Below the pieces are notes generated by a model. It was not told the origin of the DNA and made no database searches. It saw nothing but the letters and a program-made list of their open reading frames with translations. This document shows, in pieces, positions 1 to 5,964 of a stretch of 27,480 nt of DNA (its first letter is position 1; each line of letters starts with the position of its first letter). The stretch lies in the NCBI GenBank assembly GCA_910587335.1, contig CAJUMG010000021.1, forward strand, positions 1-27,480, written 5' to 3'. This DNA is from an uncultured Oscillospiraceae bacterium (GTDB lineage Bacteria; Bacillota; Clostridia; Oscillospirales; Ruminococcaceae). The position numbers were made by a program, and so were the translations under genes.

Positions 1-938
1 TCCAGTTCCTTTACATTATCGAATACGCCATAGCCTTGTATCTGGCGGATATGTGAGAGGGCATAATATAAGGTTTTGAAGTTATCGTACCGCATAAGGC
101 TGTTATCCTCGGAATACATCTTTGTCATATATCCAAACAGTTTCTTGTAGTCCTCTGGCTGAAATTTATCCACGATACAGCTATACCGCTGGGGAGAATT
201 GTCAGCACCTAAGATATTATCAGAGGTAAGCCGCTTCCCATTGACTAAGAGCCACCATATTCTCTGAATCATGGACTCAAAATCAGAAAACAGGCGGTTT
301 CCAGTACCAGAAAATTGATTGGCAATATGCTTCTCCCCAATACCGTTGTTCCCCAAAACAACGGCTACATGAAAGTGAGGGTGGTAGACGTCACCGCCGT
401 ATGTGATTTCTAAGGAACGGATACAGCCCTTAAAGCCATACTGCATAAGGTCTACTCCCTTCACTTTTTTGTTGCCGTTTAGATACGTTACCAGAGTTTT
501 AAAGCAGTAAGCCATACGCTGTATGGTGTCCCTCAGTTCTTCACCGCTACAGTCTGGAACGGTCAGCACCATATGATACAGAGAATCCTTATACTGTTCC
601 ATATAGGGCAGGAAACGGTTTTGCAGTAGCATTTTCTTTACCTGATTACAATTACTGCAAAATTTGTCCTTACATAAAAAGGTTCTCAGCAACACTCTTA
701 CATGACTGGCTTCATAGGTTTCCATAGACCAGAATCGGTTACAGTTTTCCAGACGGTTCTTTCGTTCCCTTATTATATGGGCTTCATAAGGTGACAGGTG
801 TTTCTTTACAATGCCGTTTGCAAGCAGTTTCAGATAGTTCATAACCATTTCATCATTTCGCCTTACGTTTCCATGTACTTTTCCCATATGGCGTTTCGTT
901 ACTTCCTTTACAACAGGCATATGTTCCATGTTTCCCAT
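1..938 (-). CDS. rep: Rolling-circle plasmid replication initiator (Rep_1 type), C-terminus beyond window
   Basis: The reading frame is open for 312 complete codons from an ATG at 938 to the left edge, so the C-terminus is missing. The product nicks the double-strand origin and starts rolling-circle replication. Visible motifs fit the Rep_1 (pC194/pUB110-like) family: a Cys-rich segment near residues 89-97 (CKDKFCSNC), LTVP at about 125-128, the metal-binding HUH motif HPHFH at 186-190, and a candidate catalytic Tyr motif YMTK at 270-273. The start was chosen because GGAGGG lies about 9 nt upstream; two further in-frame ATGs follow within seven codons. It sits beside ordinary chromosomal genes, so I infer an integrated plasmid or small mobilizable element, but a plasmid cannot be excluded from this view. 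A promoter with TATAAT at 1017-1022 lies upstream, inside an inverted repeat. Confidence 0.9.
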   Translation of the reverse strand, partial: MGNMEHMPVVKEVTKRHMGKVHGNVRRNDEMVMNYLKLLANGIVKKHLSPYEAHIIRERKNRLENCNRFWSMETYEASHVRVLLRTFLCKDKFCSNCNQVKKMLLQNRFLPYMEQYKDSLYHMVLTVPDCSGEELRDTIQRMAYCFKTLVTYLNGNKKVKGVDLMQYGFKGCIRSLEITYGGDVYHPHFHVAVVLGNNGIGEKHIANQFSGTGNRLFSDFESMIQRIWWLLVNGKRLTSDNILGADNSPQRYSCIVDKFQPEDYKKLFGYMTKMYSEDNSLMRYDNFKTLYYALSHIRQIQGYGVFDNVKEL

Positions 939-1016
939 GTTTACAATCCCTCCGTTCCCTTTTTCCTATATCCTTTTTGTTTTAGTACGCTTAACTCTAA
1001 TAGAGAATAGATAATT

Positions 1017-1047
1017 ATTATAGGGGTTCGCCGCCTGTAGTTTACAA
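1017..1047 (-). promoter_or_regulatory. Candidate rep promoter
   Basis: On the minus strand a perfect TATAAT (1022-1017) is preceded by TTGTAA (1047-1042) with a rather long 19-base spacer. It would give a 5' untranslated leader of about 70 nt for rep. The -10 box touches one arm of the inverted repeat at 1021-1075, so binding there would be expected to affect rep transcription. Confidence 0.5.
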
Positions 1048-1075
1048 GGTTTCCCAAACAGGCTTTGAACCCCTA
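1021..1075. repeat. Inverted repeat upstream of rep (candidate operator or origin structure)
   Basis: TAGGGGTTC at 1021-1029 is matched by GAACCCCTA at 1067-1075. Four unpaired bases further in, CCTG (1034-1037) pairs with CAGG (1059-1062). The loop holds a smaller GTTT/AAAC stem on the minus strand. The structure overlaps the rep promoter spacer. It could be a Rep binding site, a double- or single-strand origin hairpin, or a repressor operator. I did not find the published pC194-type nick sequence next to it, so the origin role is only a guess. Confidence 0.6.
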
Positions 1076-1092
1076 CCATCACCCCTAACCCC

Positions 1093-1121
1093 TTGACGCA
1101 ATCTGGATTTTATGGTATATA
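1093..1121 (+). promoter_or_regulatory. Candidate divergent promoter with no clear gene
   Basis: TTGACG at 1093-1098, a 17-base spacer, then TATATA at 1116-1121 make a good sigma-A-type match pointing away from rep. The only reading frame behind it is a 13-codon ORF at 1180-1221 with a poorly spaced AGGACGG. The rest of 1076-1248 shows nothing I can name. Confidence 0.4.
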
Positions 1122-1248
1122 TTGAACTGGTAAAGTAGAAGAAATTCAACTTAATGTGAAAGGACGGAACTGTATAGACATGATGAAAGTTCGGTTTATA
1201 GTGTTCCGATTTAACGTGTAAACCATTTGGGGAATCCACCGAAAACAA

Positions 1249-1277
1249 AAGGGGGACGGCAGATTGCTGTCCCCCTT
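1249..1277 (-). terminator. Intrinsic terminator of the 1288-1878 gene
   Basis: AAGGGGGAC (1249-1257) pairs perfectly with GTCCCCCTT (1269-1277). A G-T pair and GCA/TGC extend the stem around a three-base loop. On the minus strand it is followed by TTTTGTTTT, as expected for a rho-independent terminator just past the acetyltransferase stop. Confidence 0.85.
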
Positions 1278-1287
1278 ATCATTTTAT

Positions 1288-1878
1288 TCACCCCAGTTTT
1301 TCGGCGCAGTTCGTCTTCCAGCTTTCCCGGTATTCACTGGCCAAAAGGCCCCAGACCGCCGCATCGACTATTCCACAGTTGTTATAATCTGCCTGCCGCA
1401 GCGTTCCCTCATGCTTCAGGCCGCATTTGGCCATCACCCGACCGGAGCCGGGATTATTCGGGTCGTGCTGCGCACAGATGCGGTTGGCCCCTACCTGATC
1501 GAAAAAGAACGGGATAATCCCCCGAAATGCCTCGGTGACGATTCCCTGGCCCCACCAGTCGACCCCGATGCAGTAGCCGATCTCCACGGTGCTGGTCTGC
1601 TCCTGTATCTCCACGGCGCTGATGGATCCAATCGGCTCGTCCGGACCGTCTTTGGGCACAATGGCCCACTGGTAAAAATCCGGCTTTTGGTAGGAGGCGA
1701 TCCGGCCGGACAAGGTCTCTTTTGCCTCATCCAATGTTTTGTAGGGCGTCCAGCACAAAAACCGCGTCACCCTCTCATCGCTTCCCCAGTTGCGAAAGGC
1801 CGGGATCGCATCTTCTGAGACAAACCTACGCAGGACCAAGCGCTCTGTTTCAATTTTCACCGTTCCCAGGTGCCGCAC
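1288..1878 (-). CDS. GNAT-family N-acetyltransferase (RimJ/RimL-like)
   Basis: Predicted 196-residue acetyl-CoA-dependent N-acetyltransferase of the Acetyltransf_3 type. Its opening ETERLVLRRF is the typical beginning of this subfamily. The central VEIGYCIG strand followed by WWGQGIVTEA is the acetyl-CoA pyrophosphate-binding loop, and PNNPGSGRVMAKCGL is the usual C-terminal segment. The substrate cannot be read from sequence; relatives acetylate ribosomal protein N-termini, small amines or antibiotics. I chose the GTG at 1878 because GGAGGAG lies 5-7 nt upstream; the frame opens further to a GTG at 1899 with no Shine-Dalgarno sequence. It is monocistronic, with an extended -10 promoter 45 nt upstream and its own terminator. 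Confidence 0.88.
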   Translation of the reverse strand: MRHLGTVKIETERLVLRRFVSEDAIPAFRNWGSDERVTRFLCWTPYKTLDEAKETLSGRIASYQKPDFYQWAIVPKDGPDEPIGSISAVEIQEQTSTVEIGYCIGVDWWGQGIVTEAFRGIIPFFFDQVGANRICAQHDPNNPGSGRVMAKCGLKHEGTLRQADYNNCGIVDAAVWGLLASEYRESWKTNCAEKLG

Positions 1879-1922
1879 GATCTCTCCTCCATTCTGCACG
1901 ATACCTACTCAAGGTTTTTTCC

Positions 1923-1931
1923 ATTATAGCA
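1923..1931 (-). promoter_or_regulatory. Extended -10 promoter of the GNAT gene
   Basis: Read on the minus strand the bases are TGC-TATAAT, a perfect extended -10 element. There is no convincing -35 box. It lies about 45 nt before the chosen GTG start. Confidence 0.65.
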
Positions 1932-1954
1932 AAAAAGCTTTTCCGGCACAACAC

Positions 1955-1982
1955 AAAAAAAGAGCCCTTCGGCTCTTTTTTT
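1955..1982. terminator. Bidirectional intrinsic terminator
   Basis: AGAGCC (1961-1966) and GGCTCT (1971-1976) form a GC-rich stem with a CTTC loop, flanked by A6 on one side and T6 on the other. It works on either strand. Leftward it would end a transcript carrying the tiny ORF at 2013-2063. Confidence 0.85.
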
Positions 1983-2012
1983 GCAGGGGTACTGTTCGAG
2001 GAGGATCTTCTG

Positions 2013-2063
2013 CTAAAATAAGTATAAAAGCATCGAAATCATCCATTTTTTCAGTCCATCCAT
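2013..2063 (-). CDS. Possible 16-residue membrane-type peptide
   Basis: A 17-codon frame (MDGLKKWMISMLLYLF) begins 7 nt after a textbook AAAGGAGG ribosome binding site and ends 30 nt before the terminator at 1955-1982. The peptide has a short charged head and a hydrophobic tail, a layout shared by tiny membrane peptides and type I toxins, but I recognise no family. A hairpin at 2086-2116 sits just upstream of the ribosome binding site. No clear promoter was found between the terminator at 2136-2165 and the start. The quality of the Shine-Dalgarno sequence and the dedicated terminator are the only support. Confidence 0.42.
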   Translation of the reverse strand: MDGLKKWMISMLLYLF

Positions 2064-2085
2064 TTTCCTTCCTCCTTTATGGTCT

Positions 2086-2116
2086 TGCGTTTTTTCTCTC
2101 TGAAAAATAAAACGCA
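2086..2116. repeat. Hairpin upstream of the tiny ORF
   Basis: TGCGTTTT (2086-2093) and AAAACGCA (2109-2116) are perfect inverted repeats with a 15-base loop. In a leftward transcript this stem would end 7 nt before the AAAGGAGG site, so it could stabilise the leader or modulate translation. Confidence 0.45.
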
Positions 2117-2135
2117 TTGAACAGGGATTTTGCTA

Positions 2136-2165
2136 CAAAAAAGCAGAAAAAATTTTTTCTGCTTT
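2136..2165 (-). terminator. 26-base perfect palindrome, second terminator after the DUF308 gene
   Basis: Positions 2140-2165 are a perfect palindrome with arms AAAGCAG-A6 and T6-CTGCTTT. On the minus strand it is followed by a short T-run. It lies downstream of the terminator at 2242-2280 and backs it up. Positions 2166-2241 between the two hold only an isolated TATAAT (minus strand, 2177-2182) with no gene behind it. Confidence 0.6.
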
Positions 2166-2241
2166 CGTTCTCTTTTATTATATCCCCTTCTTCTGTCGAA
2201 AAAGGAAAATTCCTCCCTCCTATCTTCTTTTTTTGAGAAAC

Positions 2242-2280
2242 AAAAAAGACGCTGACCCGCTCTATCGCCGGTCCTGCGTC
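2242..2280 (-). terminator. Intrinsic terminator of the DUF308 gene
   Basis: On the minus strand GACGC pairs with GCGTC, and GACC with GGTC after a one-base bulge. A run of six T follows. It begins 20 nt after the DUF308 stop codon. Confidence 0.75.
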
Positions 2281-2299
2281 CTACATTCTTTTATATGAT

Positions 2300-2866
2300 C
2301 TACAGCTGGCTCACGCCGGACAGCATATCCTTTTGAACCTGCCAGGAAACGCTGGCCATTGTAATCAAATCAGACAGGCCGTTAAACAAAAAACCGATAC
2401 CAAGAACCCGTACTGCTACGGTCTGGACGGTAAAGGGATTAAACAGTAATACAACTCCGAACCCAACGGCCAGCAGCGCACAAAAGGTAACCGCGCTCCA
2501 GCCACGATACTGCATCTGCTTTAGTTGCAGGGATTTTTGCAGCTTGACCGCTCCGTTAATCGAAAAAATCCCGCCCATCGTCATAGGAATCAGTCCAACG
2601 ATCTGCTGGGCCTGCACCGCCGCAAAAATCGCCGCCACACCCATTAAAAAGCCGATTGCCAGATCCGCCCCTGCCGGAAGTTTCTGCCGGCGGGAGCTGG
2701 CGCCGCTGATAAAATGGCTGGCGCTCCCCACCAGCAGAAGCGCCGCCAGCAAAAGACAAACCATCCGCTCGCCAAGATCCGACCGGGCCATTAAAATCGC
2801 TCCCAGCAGGACAGAGCCGGCGGAAAATATCGCCATATTCCCCTTAAAAATCTTGATAAAATCCAT
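2300..2866 (-). CDS. DUF308 / HdeD-like membrane protein
   Basis: A 188-residue polytopic protein with about six hydrophobic helices in three pairs. The repeated pattern of a helix, a short polar turn and GI.F..NG or GIGFLFNGLSDL matches the DUF308/HdeD family of small integral membrane proteins. HdeD is linked to acid resistance in enterobacteria; the role in Firmicutes is unknown and I do not transfer it. The start ATG at 2866 is preceded by GGAGAGGAT with good spacing. The gene stands alone between a strong promoter (2947-2975) and two tandem terminators. Confidence 0.82.
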   Translation of the reverse strand: MDFIKIFKGNMAIFSAGSVLLGAILMARSDLGERMVCLLLAALLLVGSASHFISGASSRRQKLPAGADLAIGFLMGVAAIFAAVQAQQIVGLIPMTMGGIFSINGAVKLQKSLQLKQMQYRGWSAVTFCALLAVGFGVVLLFNPFTVQTVAVRVLGIGFLFNGLSDLITMASVSWQVQKDMLSGVSQL

Positions 2867-2946
2867 GATTTTATCCTCTCCTATCTACGAATAAAACAGC
2901 TTTTTGCACGCTATTTTCCCACAAACAGCAAAACAGATTGTCTTTT

Positions 2947-2975
2947 AACATAGCACAAAGAGGAATTTCCGTCAA
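2947..2975 (-). promoter_or_regulatory. Promoter of the DUF308 gene
   Basis: On the minus strand: TTGACG (2975-2970), a 17-base spacer, and TATGTT (2952-2947) preceded by TGC, an extended -10. It lies about 80 nt before the DUF308 start codon. Confidence 0.75.
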
Positions 2976-3040
2976 CCTTTTATCTACCTCTCCCTTTTAT
3001 GTCTCTGGATTTAGGCGCTGGTGATTTCACGAATTTCAAA

Positions 3041-3069
3041 TTGAACTGCAAAATTGGCCATAACATAAT
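3041..3069 (+). promoter_or_regulatory. Orphan rightward promoter
   Basis: TTGAAC (3041-3046), a 17-base spacer and CATAAT (3064-3069). No rightward gene follows; a terminator-like hairpin does, about 15 nt past the expected start site. Confidence 0.45.
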
Positions 3070-3075
3070 AAAGAG

Positions 3076-3135
3076 CGGCTGACCGGGCAGCTGCTGTAGA
3101 GCAGGCGGTGAATTGCGGCAACAGCCCGATTTTTT
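3076..3135 (+). ncRNA. Candidate short RNA made of one hairpin
   Basis: Between the promoter at 3041-3069 and T6 at 3130-3135 lies a 10-base stem: CGGGCAGCTG (3084-3093) with CAACAGCCCG (3119-3128), one mismatch and one G-T pair, and a 25-base loop. The T-tract is on the rightward side only, so this is not the terminator of the leftward aldolase gene ending at 3174. The predicted product is about 60 nt. The whole 2976-3173 interval holds no coding frame I can support. Confidence 0.35.
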
Positions 3136-3173
3136 GTTTCTACGCACCTGTTTTAGGGGATGGGGGCGATTTT

Positions 3174-4019
3174 TTACACCTGTCCCGCTCCGCCGCAGAC
3201 CTGGATTCTATGCTCTACCATCTGCTGGACATTCTTTCTCCCCTGGGCCAGATAATTTTTGGGATCGAACCCCTGAGGCTCTGCACGCAGCACAGCTATA
3301 ACGCCTTTGGTAAAGGCCTGACGCAATTCGGTCGCAAAGTTAACCTTTGCCATCCCTTTGGCTACCGCTTCCCGGACCACCATATCCGAAAGGCCGGAAG
3401 CTCCATGCAGCACCAGCGGCAGGCCTGTCTTTGCCTCTAAAAGCGGAATCCGTCCCAAATCCAGCTTAGGCGCGGTTTGATAAACGCCATGGGCAGTACC
3501 GATTGCCACCGCCAGGCTATCCACCCCGGAAAGGGCGGCGAACTGGGCGGCTTGGTCAGGGTCGGTATATCCGTCTGCCTGTACCTGCAGCGAGTCCTCC
3601 TTTCCGCCGATGGCGCCCAGCTCCCCTTCGCAACAGGCGCCAAAGGACTGGGCCAACTGCACCGCCTGAGCGGTCACAGAGGCGTTTTCCTCAAGAGGAA
3701 GGCGGGAACCGTCGAGCATTACCGACGTATACCCGGCCTCCAAGCACGCCCGAACCAGCTCCAGACTATCCCCATGGTCCAGGTGCAGCGCAACCGGCAC
3801 CGAAGCTTTTTGGGCCGCAGCTTCCACGATCCCGGCAAAGCAGACCGGCGGCAGATATCGCAGGGTGGAAGGCGTTGTCTGGATGATCACCGGCGCTTTG
3901 CACTTTTCCGCTGCCGCCACAATAGCAAAAACCATCTCCGCGTTTTCCGCATTGAACGCGCCGACGGCGTATCCGCCATCCCTGGCCTTTTTCAGCATTT
4001 CTTTCGTATTTGTCAGCAT
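3174..4019 (-). CDS. Class II ketose-bisphosphate aldolase (Fba/GatY/KbaY family)
   Basis: A 281-residue Zn-dependent class II aldolase that splits fructose-, tagatose- or a related ketose bisphosphate into dihydroxyacetone phosphate and an aldehyde. Visible landmarks: LHLDHG at 79-83 with catalytic Asp81 and metal ligand His82, EGELG at 131-135 with Glu133, AIGTAHG with metal His177, and the phosphate-binding HGASG at 205-209 with His205. Length is normal for the GatY/KbaY/FbaA group; the preferred sugar cannot be told. The ATG at 4019 overlaps the sfsA stop codon (ATGCTGA), so the two are translationally coupled, with a GGGAG upstream inside sfsA. No intrinsic terminator is evident after its stop. 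Confidence 0.92.
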   Translation of the reverse strand: MLTNTKEMLKKARDGGYAVGAFNAENAEMVFAIVAAAEKCKAPVIIQTTPSTLRYLPPVCFAGIVEAAAQKASVPVALHLDHGDSLELVRACLEAGYTSVMLDGSRLPLEENASVTAQAVQLAQSFGACCEGELGAIGGKEDSLQVQADGYTDPDQAAQFAALSGVDSLAVAIGTAHGVYQTAPKLDLGRIPLLEAKTGLPLVLHGASGLSDMVVREAVAKGMAKVNFATELRQAFTKGVIAVLRAEPQGFDPKNYLAQGRKNVQQMVEHRIQVCGGAGQV

Positions 4020-4729
4020 AGATCGTTTCTCCCTTTTTCTAAATCAATCGGCACGGGGCCGGACAACTCTACCCGCAGCGGCGTTACGTTTGTTTCGAAT
4101 GCCAGCAGATGCACGCCCGCCGCCTGCGCTGTGATGAGCGTCTCTCCAAAAGCCGGATGGGTCCGCCAATTGGGAGAAAACAGCTGGACGCCGCTCATCT
4201 GAATGACAAAGATGGCGTAGCACAGGTAGCCCTCACCCGCCGCTTGGGCAAGGTGCTCCAGATGCTTTACCCCACGCTGGGTAGGCGCGTCGGGAAAGCG
4301 GGCCAGGCCGTCTTCCTCAAGGGTCACACCTTTCACCTCCGCAAAGCCTCTTCCGCCCGTTCCCTCCAGGTAAAAATCGAAACGGGAATCGCCATAAAAG
4401 GTCTCTGGCCGAATGATCTTTGTTTCGCCAAGGCCCGGCAGCAGAAGAGAACCTTTTTGCAGCGCTTCTTCCACCAGACGGTTGGGCGCCTGCGAGTCAA
4501 TATGCACCAGCCTATCCCCTTTCCACACATGGGTTAGGGTATACTGGGTCTTTCTCTTTACAGCGATATGGCGCTGCAAAAGCACCTGAGTACCGGGAAT
4601 CAACAGCTCCCGGCACCTTCCCGTATTTTTCACATGCGCCAGCACCTCTTCCCCGTTTAAGGAACAAACTGCTACAAAACGGTTGGGGCGCTTATGAAAA
4701 ACGGCGGAAAAAACCTGCTGATACTCCAA
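4013..4729 (-). CDS. sfsA: SfsA family DNA-binding/nuclease protein
   Basis: A 238-residue SfsA protein. E. coli SfsA was first described as a sugar-fermentation stimulator; family members bind DNA and have a predicted PD-(D/E)XK-like nuclease fold. Seen here: F..RPNRFVAVC at the N-terminus, AHVKNTGRCRELL.PG, DSRFDFYL followed by FAEVKGVTLEEDGLARFPDAPT.RG, and FSPNWRTHPAFGETL near the C-terminus. I chose a TTG start at 4729 because AAAGGAG lies about 9 nt upstream and homologues begin at the corresponding residue (.EYQQVF); the frame stays open to a GTG at 4759. The gene forms an operon with the aldolase behind it. Confidence 0.93.
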   Translation of the reverse strand: MEYQQVFSAVFHKRPNRFVAVCSLNGEEVLAHVKNTGRCRELLIPGTQVLLQRHIAVKRKTQYTLTHVWKGDRLVHIDSQAPNRLVEEALQKGSLLLPGLGETKIIRPETFYGDSRFDFYLEGTGGRGFAEVKGVTLEEDGLARFPDAPTQRGVKHLEHLAQAAGEGYLCYAIFVIQMSGVQLFSPNWRTHPAFGETLITAQAAGVHLLAFETNVTPLRVELSGPVPIDLEKGRNDLC

Positions 4730-4833
4730 ATCTCTTGTCTCCTTTGAAAAACCTACCACAAAATTTGAAAGGCCATCTGCAAAATCCTAGGGGAAAGGCA
4801 CAAAAAGGCAGCCTCTTTTTCGTTGTTAATCCC

Positions 4834-4859
4834 GATTTTTGTGTTTTTGCACAAAAATC
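4834..4859. repeat. Perfect 10-base inverted repeat next to a promoter (operator-like)
   Basis: GATTTTTGTG (4834-4843) and CACAAAAATC (4850-4859) are perfect complements around a six-base centre. The repeat ends two bases before the -35 box at 4862. It sits between the sfsA start and the rightward promoter, where a repressor or activator could control either direction. Confidence 0.6.
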
Positions 4860-4861
4860 AG

Positions 4862-4890
4862 TTTACAAATCCACCGCATATTGCTATAAT
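4862..4890 (+). promoter_or_regulatory. Strong rightward promoter of a candidate small RNA
   Basis: TTTACA (4862-4867), exactly 17 bases, then TATAAT (4885-4890) preceded by TGC. This is among the best promoter matches in the window, yet no rightward gene lies within 1 kb. Confidence 0.75.
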
Positions 4891-4896
4891 AGACTC

Positions 4897-4997
4897 ATCA
4901 GAACAACAAAGTTTTATTGATTCCTCATCTTATTGCTTCTCCTAATAGATAATTTTAACCGGGAAAAAGGGCTGACCTCATCAATCAGCCTTTTTTT
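4897..4997 (+). ncRNA. Candidate small RNA of about 100 nt
   Basis: The transcript predicted from the promoter at 4862-4890 would run to the T-tract at 4991-4997. It has no start codon with a ribosome binding site. The 5' half is unstructured and pyrimidine-rich with GCTTCTCCT near 4936-4943, which could pair with Shine-Dalgarno regions. ATTGAT (4916-4921) can also pair with ATCAAT (4980-4985) in the terminator loop. No known RNA family was recognised. The alternative is an abortive leader, but nothing rightward follows. Confidence 0.5.
4964..4997. terminator. Bidirectional terminator between the small RNA and the GDPD gene
   Basis: GGCTGA (4970-4975) pairs with TCAGCC (4985-4990) plus a G-T pair, flanked by A5 upstream and T7 downstream. 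It would end the rightward small RNA and also the leftward GDPD transcript whose stop codon is at 5074. Between 4998 and 5073 I see nothing else. Confidence 0.85.
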
Positions 4998-5073
4998 CTG
5001 CCCATTTTTACCCATTGATCCGACTACATCGAACGAAAAATCGCAGAATTTTGTAGAATTCCAATGAAAAGGA

Positions 5074-5814
5074 CTATTTTTTATGGCTAAACTCTTTTTG
5101 CAGCTGCTGGGCCAGTACATCCGGATGGTTGGTAATGAGAATGTCCGCTCCCAGCTGGATCAGGCGGCGCATCTGCTCCGGCTGATTCACCGTCCAGGTA
5201 TGGACCCGCAGCCCTTGTTTTTTTAGTTTTGCCATATTTTCATCGGTAAGGTAATGATGCAAGGGATGGGCGCACTCCAGCCCCAGCCTGTGCAGGTACG
5301 CGCCAAAATCCACAATCCAGCTTTCTACCAGCGCGCCACAGGGGATGGACGGCGCGATCTCTTTACACCGCAGCAAGGTGTAATGGTTAAAGGAGGAAAG
5401 GATCACCCGCCGCTCCATTCCCATGCGGGTGATCAAATCGACTGTCTTTTGCTCAATTCCCGGATATTCCCGGACATTGGTTTTTAGCTCCAGATTTAGC
5501 CGCAGATCGGTCCCTTTACACCATTCCAGCACCTCTTCCAGCGCCGGAATCGGATTTTTTTTGTTTTCGCCGGCAAAACGATAGGACGCGTCCAGCTGGC
5601 GCAGCCTTGCAAAGGAAGTATCCCCCACCCATCCGGCGGACCCGGTGGTGCGCTCTAACGTTTCGTCGTGGATCACCACCAAGACCCCGTCCGCGGTCAA
5701 ATGCAGGTCCATCTCAATGCCGTGGCAGCCAGCCTCCGCGGCTTTTTGAAACGCCAGCATCGTATTTTCCGGGTAAGCGGCGGAAAAGCCCCGATGCGCA
5801 AAATTTTCGGTCAT
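5074..5814 (-). CDS. Glycerophosphodiester phosphodiesterase
   Basis: A 246-residue cytoplasmic GDPD enzyme that hydrolyses glycerophosphodiesters to glycerol-3-phosphate and an alcohol. Family landmarks are all present: AHRGFSAAYPENT at the N-terminus with catalytic His7 and Arg8, GIEMDLHLTADG with metal ligands Glu34 and Asp36, VVIHDETLERTT with the second catalytic His49, LNLELKT near 107-112, and the C-terminal HTWTVN and ITNHPD. The ATG at 5814 was chosen because the family domain begins there and AAGAAGGGA precedes it. The frame stays open upstream, but that extension would overlap the divergent gene at 5965. No signal peptide is seen. It stands alone, ending at the terminator 4964-4997. 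Confidence 0.93.
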   Translation of the reverse strand: MTENFAHRGFSAAYPENTMLAFQKAAEAGCHGIEMDLHLTADGVLVVIHDETLERTTGSAGWVGDTSFARLRQLDASYRFAGENKKNPIPALEEVLEWCKGTDLRLNLELKTNVREYPGIEQKTVDLITRMGMERRVILSSFNHYTLLRCKEIAPSIPCGALVESWIVDFGAYLHRLGLECAHPLHHYLTDENMAKLKKQGLRVHTWTVNQPEQMRRLIQLGADILITNHPDVLAQQLQKEFSHKK

Positions 5815-5896
5815 GCACGTCCCTTCTTTCCAAGCTCCACCATAGCATAAAACGGCCCGGCTGTAAAGACATCGCGCCCTTTTCTGCGCTTTTCCC

Positions 5897-5925
5897 TTGC
5901 CAGCGCCGGGAAAGACCAGTATAAT
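5897..5925 (+). promoter_or_regulatory. Promoter of the amidohydrolase gene
   Basis: TTGCCA (5897-5902), 17 bases, then TATAAT (5920-5925), 40 nt before the start codon at 5965. The -10 is embedded in AGTAT-A-ATACT, so a weaker leftward -10 (TATTAT) also exists and might serve the divergent GDPD gene. Confidence 0.8.
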
Positions 5926-5964
5926 ACTGCCATATTTCTTTTTCATTTTGAAAGGATGTTTTTT

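Noticed and set aside
1180..1221. 13-codon rightward ORF behind the promoter at 1093-1121
   Set aside because: The AGGACGG is too far from the ATG and the peptide shows no recognisable features; only the promoter was kept.
1264..1818. Long plus-strand frame opposite the GNAT gene
   Set aside because: The GNAT motifs on the minus strand are unmistakable, and the plus-strand frame shows no family and no ribosome site.
2166..2241. Leftward promoter from the isolated TATAAT at 2177-2182
   Set aside because: There is no -35 box, and any transcript would run at once into the 2140-2165 palindrome terminator.
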